The translations under genes and the position numbers were made by a program. Under the pieces are notes generated by a model, which saw nothing but the letters and a program-made list of their open reading frames with translations, was not told where the DNA came from and ran no database searches. This document shows, piece by piece, positions 1 to 10,756 of a stretch of DNA of 64,000 nucleotides (position 1 is the stretch's first letter; each line of letters opens with the position of its first letter). The stretch is from assembly GCF_008728515.1 (NCBI RefSeq), contig NC_044995.1:46703084-46767083 (forward strand), given 5' to 3'. The stretch comes from Papio anubis (lineage: Eukaryota; Chordata; Mammalia; Primates; Cercopithecidae).

Positions 1-22
1 GCATGAGCCACGTGCCGGCCTG
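1..22 (-). repeat. Alu 5' end fragment
   Basis: The window opens inside the head of a minus-strand Alu: GCATGAGCCACGTGCCGGCC is the reverse complement of an Alu 5' end with one deletion. Confidence 0.75.
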
Positions 23-104
23 TTTCTTTCACACACTGAAAGAGAAGGGAGGACAGCTGCACCCTAGAGTGTGAAAAAATTCACCCATCTGCACCAGCCC
101 TGGG

Positions 105-200
105 AAGTCTAGATGCTTCCAGCCATTGCAACTTCTCTCTGAGCCTCAGTTTTCTCATCTGTAAAATGGGAACCATCAAACCCATTTTGATGGAGGAAAG
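105..200 (+). repeat. MIR-like remnant
   Basis: The stretch around GCCTCAGTTTTCTCATCTG and the following TAAAATGGGA is the conserved MIR core. The rest of 23-221 is unremarkable single-copy sequence. Confidence 0.6.
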
Positions 201-221
201 GTTGTTTTAAGACATTGATCA

Positions 222-840
222 AGCCAGGCATGGTGTGTACATATAATTCAACACCTTGGGAAAGGCAGGCAGGAGGGATTGCTTGAGGCCAGGAGTTTGG
301 GAAACCAGCCTGGTCAACATAGCAAGACATCATCTCACAAAAGAAAAAAAATGGGGTGTAGGCATGGTGGCATGCACCTGCGGTCCTTCTGGGAGGCTGA
401 GGTGGGAGGATGCAGCTTGAGCCCGGAGGTCAGCTACAGTGATTGGTAGTCACAGCTACACTCAGCCTGGGTGGCAGACGCCCTGTCTCAAAAAAACAAA
501 ACAAACAAAAAAAAAACATTGATCAGATGATCCTGGCCCAGTCACAGTGACTCCATGCTGTAATCTCTTTACCACTTTGGGGCCAAATTGGGACAATCTC
601 TTAAACCTAAGAGTCAGGGACCAGTCTGGTTATATAGTGAATCTGTCTCTAACCAAAAATGTGAAAAATAATTCTCTGCGGTGTTGTGTGCCTGTAGTCC
701 CAACTGCGGGAGGCTGAGGGGCGGGAGGATTACTTGAGGCCCAAATGGGGGAGGCTGCTTGACTAAGATGGCGCCACTGCACTCCAGCCTGTGTATCGAC
801 AGAATTAATCCCAGCTCTAAAAAAAGAAAGAAAAAAGGAG
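222..840 (+). repeat. Two diverged Alu elements in tandem
   Basis: A first old Alu (222-518) ends in an A-rich tail near 490-518. A second, strongly decayed Alu (about 541-838) keeps the right-arm signature GCGCCACTGCACTCCAGCCT and an A-rich tail. Both lack many consensus CpGs, which suggests old copies. Confidence 0.7.
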
Positions 841-1711
841 GCAAACACGGTGGCTCCCGCGCCCTGTAATCCCAGCACTTTGGGGAGGCCAGGTGTGACA
901 GATCACGAGGTCAGGAGGTCGAAGCCATCCCATAGCTAGTAACATGGTGAAACCCTCTACTAAAAATACAAAAAATTAGCCAGGCATGCTGGCCGAGCCT
1001 GTAATCCCAACTACTGGAGGCTGAGGCAGGAGGAGAATGCGTGAGCCGAGAGGCAGACTTACGGTGAGCAGAGATCCACCCACTGCACCAGCCTAGGCGA
1101 CAATGAACTCTGTAACAACAACAAAAACGGTCTCTTGATTGGCTCACGCCCTATTGCTTACTTTGGGAGGAGGCGAGGCAGAGGATCCGAGGTTAAGAAG
1201 TCAGAGACCAACTTGGTGGCGGTGGCTCCGCCTGTAATCCCAGCACTTTGGGAGGCGGTAGTGGGATCCTGAGTCAGGAGTTCAGGGCCTGGGGTGACCC
1301 GTCTCTACTAAAAATACAAAAATTAGCTTGAGAGGCATAGTGGCTGAGCGCCTGTAGTCTAGCTTCTTGGGAGGCTGAGGCAGGAGAATGGCAGGCAGGA
1401 GGCCCGGAGCTGCAGTGAGCGAGATGGCATACTGCACTCCAGCCAAGGGAACAGGGGTGAGACTCTGTCTCAAAAGAAAAAAAAAAAGTCGAAGGACCAT
1501 CCCACTGGCCCACATATGGTGAAACCCTGTCTCTACTAAAATACAAAAAATTGAAAGCCAGGTGTGGGGAAGTGCACCTGTCTCCCAGCTACTTGGGAGG
1601 CTGAGGCAGGAGAATCACTTGAACCAGGGAGGCTGGTGCAGTGAGCCAAGATTGTGCCATCTCCAGCCTGGTGTGACTGGTGAGACTCTGTCTCAAAAAA
1701 AAAAAAAAAGA
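841..1711 (+). repeat. Indel-rich Alu cluster, one Alu nested in another
   Basis: There is one Alu at 842-1130. Another is split into 1131-1212 and about 1491-1711 by an Alu at 1214-1490. All three keep young-looking Alu words but carry many single-base losses and gains. This is discussed under findings as possible sequence error. Confidence 0.65.
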
Positions 1712-2097
1712 GTCTGGGCGCAGTTTTGCATGCGGACAAGCACCTATGAGACACTCCTTGAATTGGTAATACTGGGGATGGGAGACAGAGAGGCCAGGAG
1801 GATGTGCTTAACATTCTCTCCCCTACCAACCTATGGAGACAAGAAGAATTGCCATTCTGTCTTCCTACTGTATTCCCAGAGCCTAGACATGCCTGGAACA
1901 CAGTCAGTGCTCAATAAAATTTATCCCTCACTGGAGAGAGGTACTCAATGAGGGGAACTGTGGGAGATTTGACATCAACGTAACTTCCATTGCTATCTCC
2001 CCACAAGAACTTTTAGGTAAACTTCAGCCTGGGGTCCCTGAGTCTCTTGGGGGTATTCAGGGTGTCTGTGAACTCTGATGGGGAAAAAAAAATTCAC
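1712..2097 (+). other. Single-copy stretch ending in an L2/MIR-type 3' end
   Basis: No gene signal is seen. At about 1870-1920, GCCTGGAACACAGTCAGTGC followed by TCAATAAA resembles the common L2/MIR 3' terminus. The remainder is unassigned. Confidence 0.5.
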
Positions 2098-2416
2098 ATA
2101 TTTATTTATTTATTTATTTATTGGGCAATTTTCTATTGTCACCAGGCTGGAGTGCAGTGGCCAGATCTCTGGCTCACTGCAAGCTCCTGAAAAACGCTCC
2201 CAGGTTCACATGCATTCTCCTGCCTCAGCCTCCCGAGTAGCTGGGACTACTGGTGCCCCGCCACCTCGCCCGGCTAGTTTTTTTTTTTGTATTTTTAGTA
2301 GAGACAGGTTTCACCGTGTGGCTGGAGATGGTCTCGATCTCTGGCCTCATTGATGATCCGCCAGTCGGCCTCCCAAAGGGTGCTGGGATTACACAGGCGA
2401 CCACCGCAGCCGGCCA
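2098..2416 (-). repeat. Alu, minus strand, with TTTA tail
   Basis: Reading plus, a (TTTA)n tail is followed by CAGGCTGGAGTGCAGTGG and ends in a degraded CCGGCC head. Several small deletions are present. Confidence 0.75.
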
Positions 2417-2640
2417 TCTATTTTCACTGACTCACCAACTGATAATTACCATTTTCCTCATTGGTATTAATAGAGGCAACCCCGCCCGGGACCTGGGACT
2501 TTGTCCCTTTGTCCCTAATAAAAGCCACAGATACTTTCAGATTGCATTGCAACCAGAAACACAACTGACACTTGTCACCACTGCAAAATCACTGTGATTA
2601 TTAGATCTTATTTATCGTGGTGATAAAAATAATGTTATAG
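2417..2640. other. Short single-copy gap
   Basis: AT-rich sequence between Alus. No coding or RNA signal is seen. Confidence 0.4.
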
Positions 2641-3409
2641 GCCGGGTGCGGTGGCTCACACCTGTAATCCCAGCACTTACACTCTGAGACGGGAGGATTG
2701 CTTGAGCCTGAAGTTTAAGAGCAGCCTGGGCAAGATAGGGAGACCCCTATAATAATAAGAATAATTATTATAATAAAATTAGGCCGGGCGTGGTGGCTCA
2801 CGCCTGTAATCCCAGCACTTTGGGAGGCTGAGGTGGGCCCATCATCTGAGGTCAAGAGTTCGAGACCAGCCTGGCCAACATGGTAAAACCCCGTCTCAAG
2901 TAAAAATACAAAAATGAGCCGGGTGTGGCAGCACGTGCCTGTAATCCCAGCTACTCAGGAGGCTTAGGCAAGAAAATTGCTTGAACCCAGGAGATGGAGT
3001 TTGCAGTGAGCCGAGGTCGCACCACTGCACTCCAGCCTGAGTCATAGAGTAAAAAAAAAAAAAAAAAAAGTCAGGGGAACCCGGGCATGGTGGCTCACAC
3101 CTGTAATCCCAGCATTTTGGGAGACCGAGGTGAGTGGATCACTTGAGGTCAGGAGTTCGAGACCACCCTCACCAACGTGGAGAAACCCCGTCTCTACTAA
3201 AAATACAAAATTTGCCAGGCGTGGTGGCACATGTCACCTGTAATCCCAGCTACTCGGGAAGCTGAGGCAGGAGAATCGCCTGAACCCGGGAAGGCGGAGG
3301 TTGCAGTGAGCTGAGATCACGCCACTGCACTCCAGCCTGGGCAACAAGAGTGAAACTCCGTCTCGGGGAAAAATAAAATAAAATAAAATAAAATAAATAA
3401 AATAGTAGA
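2641..3409 (+). repeat. Three plus-strand Alu units
   Basis: An Alu left-arm fragment (2641-2780) ends in an ATAATAATTATT tract. A full Alu follows (2783-3070), then a second full Alu (about 3080-3409) ending in an AAATA-rich tail. Confidence 0.8.
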
Positions 3410-3595
3410 AGTAAAAATAAAAACAGCTGCTACATTTATTTCCTGGAAAGCACCTATCACTAACGGAGATTATCCTACTTTCCAGTTGTGATTACTTTCT
3501 CATCTGGGCCCCCAGCCCAGATGACTGTGGGCTCCCCAGGGCAGATGCGAGTTCTTCTGGCCCCCTGCACACAGTAGGTGCTCACACTTGCTGAA
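3410..3595. repeat. L2/MIR-like remnant upstream of the TICAM1 promoter
   Basis: ACACAGTAGGTGCTCA followed by a diverged TTGCTGAACGTGA at about 3570-3600 matches the end of ancient L2/MIR-type repeats. It abuts the GC-rich promoter region. Confidence 0.45.
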
Positions 3596-3800
3596 CGTGA
3601 CCGCAAGGGCTGGGAAGAGAGGGCACGGGTGCGGGGCGCCCCGGGGACTTTCCCGGTGCTGCGGGGCAGGACTCCGAAACCGTGACCTCACGTCCCACAC
3701 CCACCCAGGACGCGGAAGGGGCGGTGCGTTTCCTTCCAAGGGCGGGAGCCGCGGGGTGGAGCCAGCGCCCTCAGCGCGCTGAGGTCTGCAGGAACCTCCG
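3596..3800 (+). promoter_or_regulatory. TICAM1: Probable TICAM1 promoter (GC-rich, kB site and GC boxes)
   Basis: GC-rich and CpG-containing sequence starts abruptly after Alu and L2 DNA. A perfect kB decamer GGGACTTTCC lies at 3644-3653, and GC boxes (GGGGCGG, GGGCGGG) lie at about 3717 and 3740. It sits 12.4 kb upstream of the exon that carries the TRIF reading frame. That matches the known arrangement of one non-coding first exon and a coding last exon, and the human gene span of about 15-16 kb. The start site cannot be fixed from sequence. The promoter call is inferred from position and composition. Confidence 0.55.
3644..3653 (+). promoter_or_regulatory. NF-kB consensus site GGGACTTTCC
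   Basis: Exact match to the classical kB decamer, within the probable TICAM1 promoter. TRIF signalling activates NF-kB, so a feed-forward input is plausible. Use of the site is inference. Confidence 0.55.
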
Positions 3801-3878
3801 CAGAAGTCCCGGCCCCCAGGACCCCAGGACCCCAGGACCCTAGGACCCAGTGGCGCAGCCGGCAGCCCTGGATCTCTG
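3738..3878 (+). other. TICAM1: Putative TICAM1 non-coding exon 1 (left edge uncertain)
   Basis: A good splice donor CTG|GTAGGT occurs at 3878/3879, after GC-rich sequence. The next good partner is the acceptor TTTCCTATAG ending at 16096. The 5' edge was chosen only from GC-box positions and could be off by 100 bases or more. The exon contains a short run of CCCCAGGACC decamers. Confidence 0.35.
3812..3848 (+). repeat. Short decamer tandem repeat
   Basis: About three and a half copies of a CCCCAGGACC-type decamer lie inside putative exon 1. It is a potential length polymorphism in the TICAM1 5'UTR. Confidence 0.7.
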
Positions 3879-4084
3879 GTAGGTGGGGAAGCGGCGAGGA
3901 CTAGCCAGAGGTGGAGAAAGTGTCGGGGGTGTGGAGGGTGGCCCCGCGCCCGCGCCGCTCGCCAGGACTCCAGGCCACCTGGCCTCCCTCTTAGGCCCCC
4001 GGGGAGGCCTGGCGCCGCGCGTTGGGAGGTTGACGTTCCCCTCAACCTCCAGCTCTCCTTGCTGGTGGCCCAGATCCTCCCCAA

Positions 4085-4512
4085 CTGTCGGGATCCTCCC
4101 CAGCACCCCGGTTTCCTCCCCTACAGCCTGACCCCTCCCCCAAACCCCCGATTCCTCCCCAACACCCAGGATGCCTACCTGAAACCCCATATTCTTCCTC
4201 ACCCCAAATTCCTGAGCCCCAAGCTTCCTACCTGACACCCGATATTTCAACACCCTGAATTTCTCCCTGACACCCAAAATTCCTCCCTGACCTGCAGGAT
4301 CCTTCCCCAATACCCCAGATTCCTCCCGGACACCCCAAATTCCTCCGTGACACCAAGGATCCCTCCTGACACCCTGGATTCTTCCCCAATACCCAGGATC
4401 CCTCCCCAATACCCCAGATTCCTCCCTGACACCCAGGATCCCTCCCCAACATCCCAAATTCCTTCCTGACACCCCGAATTCTTCCCTGAGACCCAGGATC
4501 CCAACCTCACAC
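4085..4512 (+). repeat. Minisatellite with ~20-bp units
   Basis: About twenty diverged copies of a unit resembling ATTCCTCCCTGACACCCAGG, alternating with variants containing GGATCC and CCCAACACC. Unit length drifts between about 19 and 21 bases. The array creates long spurious open frames on the minus strand. It starts about 200 bases inside intron 1, close to the promoter. Confidence 0.85.
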
Positions 4513-4554
4513 CCTATACCACCCCACACCTTCTTCCTTTCTCCCCCTCCTAAC

Positions 4555-4990
4555 GGTTATCCAGTCACATGGATTTCCTCACTGTTCCTCCAGCTAGCCA
4601 GGCGCAATCCTGCCCCAGGGCCTTTGGGCAGGTGGCTTCACCTTCCGGGAGCTTTCCTCCCTGATCTCCACCCAGCCTCCTCCCTCAGCTCGTTCAGGTC
4701 TCAGCTCAATGTCACCTCCTGTCCCCAAAGGCCTCCCTTGACCACCATGGTCCCCTGTAGCCCCTTCCCAGCCAGTCTCTCAGAGCCACACAGCCCCCAG
4801 CTCATGGCTTTCACAGTACTTTTCATTCTCTGAAATGATCTTGGGTTATTTTCCCACTTACTGTTGGTCTCCCTGAACCAGACTAGAAGCTCTGTGAGAG
4901 CGGATGTGCTTGCCTTGATATGCAGTGGCACTTTGAACAGTTCCTGGACCGAGTAGATGCTCAATAAATGCATACGCAACGCATGAAAGA
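4555..4990 (+). repeat. L2 3' end
   Basis: Several L2 landmarks appear in order: CCAGGGCCTTTGGGCAGG, CAGGTCTCAGCTCAATGTCA, CTAGAAGCTCTGTGAGAG and GTAGATGCTCAATAAATGC. The strand is plus. The flanking bases 4513-4554 and 4991-5049 are unassigned. Confidence 0.8.
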
Positions 4991-5049
4991 CTGTATGACA
5001 GTGTGGGAGGAAGAGTGGGAGAGAAGGGCACGTTTCAGATGCGGTTAAA

Positions 5050-5745
5050 ACATTTAAAAAGGACGAGGTGGGAGGATCGCTTGAGCCCAGGGGTTCAAGA
5101 CAAGCCTGGGCAACATAGCAAGACTCCATTTCTACAAAAAAATTCAAAAAGAAAGTTAGCCAGGTGCAGTGTTTATGCCTATAATCCCAACACTTTGGGA
5201 GGCTGAGGCAGGAGGATTGCTTGAGCCCAGGAGCCTGGGTAACATAGGTGAGACCCTGTCTCTACCAAAAATACAAAAATTAGCCAGGTGTGGTGCCACA
5301 CACCTGTAGTCCCAGCTACTCAGGAGGCTGAGGTCAGAGGATCGCTTGAGCCCAGGAGTTCAAGGCTGCAGTGAGCCATGATCCCACCACTGCACTCCAG
5401 CCTGGGTGACAGAGTGAGACCCTGTCTCTAAAAAAAAAAATGAAATAGGGGCCGGGCACAGTGGCTCACGCCTGTAATCCCAGGCAGATCACCTGAGGTC
5501 AGGAGTTTGAGACCAGCCTGGCCAACATGGTGAAACCCGGTGTCTACTAAAAATACAAAAATTAGCCAGGCGTGGTGGCGCGTGCTGTAATCCCAGCCAC
5601 TCAGGAGGATGAGGCAGGAGAACTGCTTGAACCCAAGAGGCGGAGGTTGCCGTGAGCCGAGACCGCGCCACTGCACTCCAGCCTGGGCGACACAGCGAGA
5701 CTCCGTCTCAAAAAAAAAAAAAGAAAGAAAGAAAGAAATGAAATT
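5050..5745 (+). repeat. Alu fragment plus two full Alus
   Basis: A partial Alu at 5057-5157, an AluJ-like copy at 5158-5440 with GAGCCATGATCCCACC, and an Alu at 5449-5745. The last lacks part of its left arm and ends in A(n) and GAAA repeats. Confidence 0.75.
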
Positions 5746-6400
5746 AAAAATCAAAATTTTTTTAAAAAAGGAAGAGGAAGAGAAAAAGCCCGTCAACATT
5801 TATTGTCACACTAACATTATTATATCAAGCTCTTGCTCCTTCCTGGGCACTGATGTAAACTTTTTAACCATATTTTTGCATCGAAGTTTCAAAACAGACT
5901 CCTATTCATCCTAAGTACCAGTTCTTGTGGGTGTTATAAATGAGGAAACGGAGGCTGAGAAACAGACTGCACAAGCCGGCAGGTGGCAGAGCCAGAACGC
6001 CCCTACCCTGTGGGTGTTTTTGTCCCGCCAGGCGCCTGCTCTTCAGAGTGAGGAGTGGACTTTGTCCCAGCCATGGACAGTGAGAAATGAAACTCTCCAG
6101 GTCTCCAGAAGGTGGAGGTGGCAGCGGGCAGGGGAGGCGGGCAGGGGAAGCTGGGGCAGTCAATGAAATAGGGTTGAGTTCAGGCCCATGGGCAGAGAGA
6201 AGGAGAAGAAAGACCACGTGATTTTAGAGATTTGCCAGGCATACAGGTGGGGGTGGTCCTGCCTTGATGATTCTAAGTCTGACTGGCTTTGTTGTGTTTT
6301 CTGCAAAACTCCCCTGAGCCCTTCTTGCCAGGAGGTTTCAGTCTTGCGTGCTAATGTTCATGGAGCACACATGTGCCAGGCACTGCTTTAAGAGTCCTAT
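5746..6400 (-). other. Single-copy stretch with MIR remnants
   Basis: AAATGAGGAAACGGAGGCTGAG at 5938-5959, followed by a region ending near GGTGGCAGAGCCAGAA, is a reverse MIR. The block 6330-6400 with ATGTGCCAGGCACTGC is another MIR-type tail. The rest (6060-6320) is unassigned and shows no coding signal. Confidence 0.5.
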
Positions 6401-6401
6401 A

Positions 6402-6712
6402 CAGGCTGGGCGCAATGGCTCATGCCTGTAATCTGAGCACTCTGGGAGGCCAAGGCGGGCAGATCGATTGGGGTCAGGAGTTCGAGACCAGCCTGGTCGA
6501 CGGTCTGAAACCCTGTCTCTACTAAAATTACAAAAATTAGCTGGGTGCCGTGGCTTACACCTGTAATCCCAGCACTTTGGAAGGCTAAGGTGAGCAGATT
6601 GTCTGAGGTCAGGAGTTTGAGACCAGCCTGACCAACGTGGCAAAACCCTACTACTAAAAATACAAAAAAGTCAGGTGCAGTGGCTTGACTCCATCTCAAA
6701 AAAAAAAAGAAT
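6402..6712 (+). repeat. Alu left-arm units in tandem
   Basis: Two successive Alu heads (6402-6539 and 6540-6668), both ending in CTAAAAAT-type linkers, then a short 6669-6712 head joined to an A tail. This looks like a nested or internally deleted Alu set. Confidence 0.6.
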
Positions 6713-7482
6713 GTGGCCTTGGCCGGTCTTTCCACCATCCACCTTTGGGGCTGAACGTCACCTGGTCAGGTTGCGGGGCCAGCCACCAGCCACTGATGAA
6801 ACCGATCTCACCACTAAAATACAAAAAATCGTGTGGTGTTGGTGCCTAGCAACCCCCAGCACTTGGGAGGCTGAGGCCGGGAATGGCAGAGACAGGAGTT
6901 GGAGGTTGTAGTTAGCTGAGCATGCCTGCACTCCTTCTCTGGGCAGCAGAAGCGAAACTCCACCTCAAAAAAAAAATTAGCTGGGCATGTTGGCCCCTGG
7001 TGTAGTCACAGCTGAGTCAGGAGGAACCTGAGGCAGGAGAATCACGCCTTACTTGAACCTGAGGAGGTGGAGGTTGCGGTGAGCTAAGATCATGCCATTG
7101 CACTCCAGCCTGCATGGAGTGAAACTCCATATCAAAAAAAAAAAAAAAAAAAAAATTGGCAGGCGTGGTGGCCCACACCTGTAGTCCCAGCTACTTGGGA
7201 AGAGGCAGGAGAGTCAGCAGACCTGAGAGGTGAGGAGGTAGCAGTGAGATCGAGCCACTGCACTCAACCCTGGGTGATAGAGCAAGACTCCGTCTCAATA
7301 AATAAATAAATACAATTACAAAAATTAGCCGTGCATGGCGGCACTCACCTGTAATCCAAGCTGCTTGGGGCCAGCTGGAGTTAAGAGGACACTTGAACCC
7401 TGGAGTGGAGGTTGCGAGTGAGCTGAGTTGCACTACTGCACTCTGCCCTGGGTGACAGAGCATGAGGGCTCTGTCTCGAAGT
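6713..7482 (+). repeat. Tandem run of partial, corrupted Alus
   Basis: Four consecutive units (about 6720-6975, 6976-7154, 7155-7312, 7313-7482) each run from a TTAGC..GGCATGGTGG-type linker to a right-arm end CACTGCACTC and an A-rich tail. Left arms are mostly missing. Many small indels are present. Confidence 0.6.
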
Positions 7483-7886
7483 CCCTGTACGTGAACTCAT
7501 TCACCCTCCCACATTTCACTGCATGGAGACTGAGGGCATTTTAAATTGCCATAGCATTTGGGGTCACAGCCTGGGTGTGACTTGAATCCCAAGGGCAAGC
7601 TTCTACCTGTTGCTCTCGCTTGCCCTGGGACTGACTCATTTCAGATGGGTGTGGGGTCAACAGGGCAGGCCTTAGCCCTCAGATGGAAGGACTTGAACTT
7701 CTCTCACTGCGGATTGTTGCCCCGTGGGAACGTGGGCCCAGTGTGGCCGGATCTTTGATTTTCTGAGAGAATCCGGAATGCCGGAGTTGTATACAAAGTC
7801 TCTGTTCAATGTTGGCAATGAATTCAAAGTAATTTGAGTCTCACATTGCTTTGCCAGTGGGGTTGTCCAGAAGTCTCTGAAGTTAA
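7483..7886. other. Single-copy stretch, nothing recognised
   Basis: About 400 bases free of obvious Alu sequence. No convincing exon, RNA gene or repeat family was recognised. Confidence 0.4.
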
Positions 7887-7887
7887 A

Positions 7888-7912
7888 TACACACACACAC
7901 ACACACATATAT
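7888..7912 (+). repeat. (CA)n microsatellite
   Basis: ACACACAC run followed by ATATATTTATTT, adjoining the tail of a minus-strand Alu. Confidence 0.9.
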
Positions 7913-7916
7913 TTAT

Positions 7917-8206
7917 TTATTTTTTGAGACACAGTCTCACTCTGTTGCCCAGGCTGGAGTGCAGTGGCATGATCTCGGCTCACCGCAACCTCTCACCTCC
8001 TGGGTTCAAGTGATTCTTCTGCCTCAGCCTCCGGAGTAGCTGGGACTACAGGCTCCCACTGCCACGCCTAGCTAATTTTTTATATTTTTAGTAGAGACGG
8101 GGTTTCACCGTGTTAGCCAGGATGGTCTCGATCTCCTGACCTTGTGATCTGCCCACCTCAGACTCCCAAAGTGTTGGGATTACAGGCGTGAGCCACCGAG
8201 CCCAGC
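7917..8206 (-). repeat. AluY-like, minus strand
   Basis: Runs from TTTTTGAGACACAGTCTC to CCACCGAGCCCAGCC and is full length. A TA-rich microsatellite follows at 8207-8236. Confidence 0.85.
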
Positions 8207-8242
8207 CTAAAAATATATATATATACATATATTTTACTGAGG

Positions 8243-8850
8243 TTGGGTGCGGTGGCTAACATCTGAAATCCCAGCAGTTTGGGAGGCCAAGGTGGGTGGA
8301 TTATTTAAGGTCAGGAGTTTCAGACCAGCCTGGCCAACATGGTGAAACCCCGTCTCTACTAAAAATACAAAAATAAGGCCAGGCACGATGGCTCACGCCT
8401 GTAATCCCAGAATTTTGGAGGCCAAGGCAGGCAGATCATGAGGTCAAGAGATCAAGACCATCCTGGCCAACATGGTGAAACCCCGTCCCTACTAAAAATA
8501 CAAAAATTAGCTGGGCATGGTGGCGCGCACCTGTAGTCCCAGCTACTTGGGAGGCTGAGGCAGGAGAATTGCTTGAACCCAGGAGGTGGAGGTTGCAGTG
8601 AGCCAAGATCGCACCATTGCACTCCAGCCTGGCAACAAAGTGGGACTCCGTCTCAAAAAAAAAAAAAAAAAATTAGCCAGGTATGATGGCGGATGCCTGT
8701 AATCCCAGCTGCCCAGAAGGCTGAGGAAAGAGAATCGGTTGAACCCAGGAGGCAGAGGTTGCAGTGAGTCGAGATCGCCCCACTGCACTCCAGCCTGGGC
8801 AATGAAGCAAGACTCCACCTCGAAAAAAGAAAAAATAATAAAAACAAAAA
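8243..8850 (+). repeat. Nested Alus: one inserted into another
   Basis: An outer Alu (8243-8378 continuing at about 8672-8850) is interrupted after its linker AAAATACAAAAATAAG by a complete Alu (8379-8672) ending in A(18). Confidence 0.75.
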
Positions 8851-8984
8851 TTAATCCTAATGATACATTTTATTAATCCAATATGTAAATGCATTTAATA
8901 ATAAATTATATTTAATTCAATATACCCAACATGTTTCATTATAAAATATTATGAATGAGGCATCTTGCATACCTTTTTTGTTTT
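8851..8984. other. AT-rich single-copy stretch
   Basis: Very AT-rich with many TTAATA/ATAAAT words. It may be a decayed L1 or DNA element but cannot be assigned. Confidence 0.35.
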
Positions 8985-9608
8985 GCTGTTTTTGAGACTC
9001 TGTTGCCTAGGCTGGAGTGCAGTGGCGCGATCTCTGCTCACTGCAGCCTCGATCTCCGCTCACTGCAGCGTCGATCTCCTGGGCTCAGGCGATCCTCTGA
9101 CCTCTGCCTCCCAAGTAGCTGGGATGCAGGCATGTACCACCCCACCCAGCTAATTATTTTTATTTTTATTTTATTTATTTGCTTGTTTGTTTTGAGACAG
9201 AGTTTTGCTCTTGTTGCCAAGGCTGGAGTGCAATGGTGTATTCTTGGCTCACTGCAACCCCTGCCCCCCTGGTTCAAGTGATTCTCCTGTCTCAGACTCC
9301 CGAGTAGCTAGGATTACCAGCACCCACCACCACGCCCTGCTAATTTTTTTTATTTTTAGTAGAGACAGAGTTTCACTGTGTTGGCTAGGCTGGTCTCGAA
9401 CTTCTGCCCTCAGGTGATCCACCTGCCTCAGCCTCCCAAAGTGCTGGGATTACAGGCGTGAGCCACCGCGCCCGGCCTATTTTTATTTTTTGTAGAGATG
9501 GGTCTCACTGTTGCCCAGGCTGGTCTTGAACCCTTGGGCTCAAGAGATCCTCCTACCTCTGCCCCCTATAGTGCTGGGATTACAGGCATGAGCCACTGCA
9601 CCCTGCCT
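8985..9608 (-). repeat. Nested minus-strand Alus with a small internal duplication
   Basis: The outer Alu (8985-9172 and 9478-9608) is split by a full Alu (9173-9477). The outer left part repeats the words TCGATCTCC..GCTCACTGCAGC (9048-9083), a duplication of about 25 bases. Confidence 0.7.
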
Positions 9609-9632
9609 TAATTAATTAAAAATTAGATAAAA

Positions 9633-9748
9633 TGCCGGCTGCGGTGGCTCACGCCTGTAATCCCAACACTTTGGGAGGCCAAGATGGGAGGATCGCTTGA
9701 GCCTAGGCAACATGGGGAGACCCAGTGTGTACAAAAATACGAAAATTA
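9633..9748 (+). repeat. Alu left-arm fragment
   Basis: GCCGGCTGCGGTGGCTCACG to GTGTGTACAAAAATACGAAAATT. The right arm is missing. Confidence 0.7.
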
Positions 9749-10599
9749 ACAGGTACATGTCCAGGTTTGTTATATAGGTGAATGGCATGTCGCAGGTTTT
9801 CGTGTACAGATTATTTCATCACACAGGTAATAATTGTCGTACCTGACAGGTAGTTTTTTGTCTGTTTGTTTTTTTGAGACGGGGGCTCACTGTGTCACCC
9901 AGGCTGGAGTGCAGTGGTGCCATTTAGGCTCACTGCAACCTCCGCCTCCCAGGTTCTAGCAATTCTTCCGCCTCAGCCTCCCAAGCAGCTGGGATTACAG
10001 GTGCACACTGCTACACCCAGCTAATTTTTTTGTATTTTAGTAGATACCGGGTTTTACCATGTTGCCCAGGCTGGTCTTGAACTCCTGAGCTCTGGCAATC
10101 CACACACCTGAGCCTCCCAAAGTGCTAGGATTACAGGCGTGAGCCACCGTGCCGGACCCTAATAGGCAGTTTTTAGATCCTCTTCCTCCTCCTCACCTCC
10201 ACCACCCTTAAGCAGGCTCCGGTATTTTTGTTCCCCTTTTTTTTTTTTGGAGACAGAGTCTCGCTCTGTCGCCCAGGTGGGAGTGCAGTGGTTTGATCTC
10301 TGCTCACTCCAGCCTCTACTTCTTGGGTTCAGGTGATTCTCCCACCTCAGCCTCCCCTAGTAGCTAGGACTACAGGCACCCACCACCACACCTGGCTAAT
10401 TTTTGTATTTTTAGTAGAGATGGGATTTTACCATGTTGGCCAGGATAGTCTTGAACTCCTGACCTCAGGCGATCCACCTTCCTCGGCCTCCCAAAGTGCT
10501 GGGATTACAGGCGTGAGCCACTGTGCCCGGCCCTGTTGTTCACTTCTTTGTGTCTTTGTGAACTCAATGATTCACTCACACTTAGAAGTGAGAACATGT
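9749..10599 (-). repeat. L1 3' end, minus strand, split by two Alus
   Basis: L1-like pieces at 9749-9852 (GTACATGTCCAGGTTTGTTA), about 10158-10225 and 10532-10599 (CACTTAGAAGTGAGAACATG) are collinear with an antisense L1 3' terminus. Two minus-strand Alus (9853-10157 and 10226-10531) interrupt it. Confidence 0.7.
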
Positions 10600-10639
10600 G
10601 GCCGGGCGAGACTTCATCTCAAAAAAAATTAAAATTCAG

Positions 10640-10735
10640 AGCCTCTTCACTATCACAGCCCTATTTCAGGTGCCCAGTAGGCACAGGTAGCTGGGGGCTC
10701 CCATACTGGACAACACAGACAGAGTGTTTAGGCTG
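10640..10735. repeat. MER5-like DNA transposon remnant
   Basis: GGTGCCCAGTAGGCACAGGTAGC followed by CATACTGGACAACACAGA resembles the MER5/hAT-Charlie pattern of GTAGCCACATGTGGC-type repeats. The assignment is from memory of the family. Confidence 0.4.
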
Positions 10736-10756
10736 GTCTAGACAGCGAGTGTCTGC

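Noticed and set aside
3840..4529. 229-codon minus-strand frame rich in Gly and Glu
   Set aside because: Produced by the minisatellite unit and GC-rich exon 1 antisense. Low-complexity, with no homologue recognised.
5428..5799. Many 60-190 codon frames containing FETESRSVAQAGVQW-type words
   Set aside because: This word series is the well-known translation of antisense Alu. All such frames in the window coincide with Alus.
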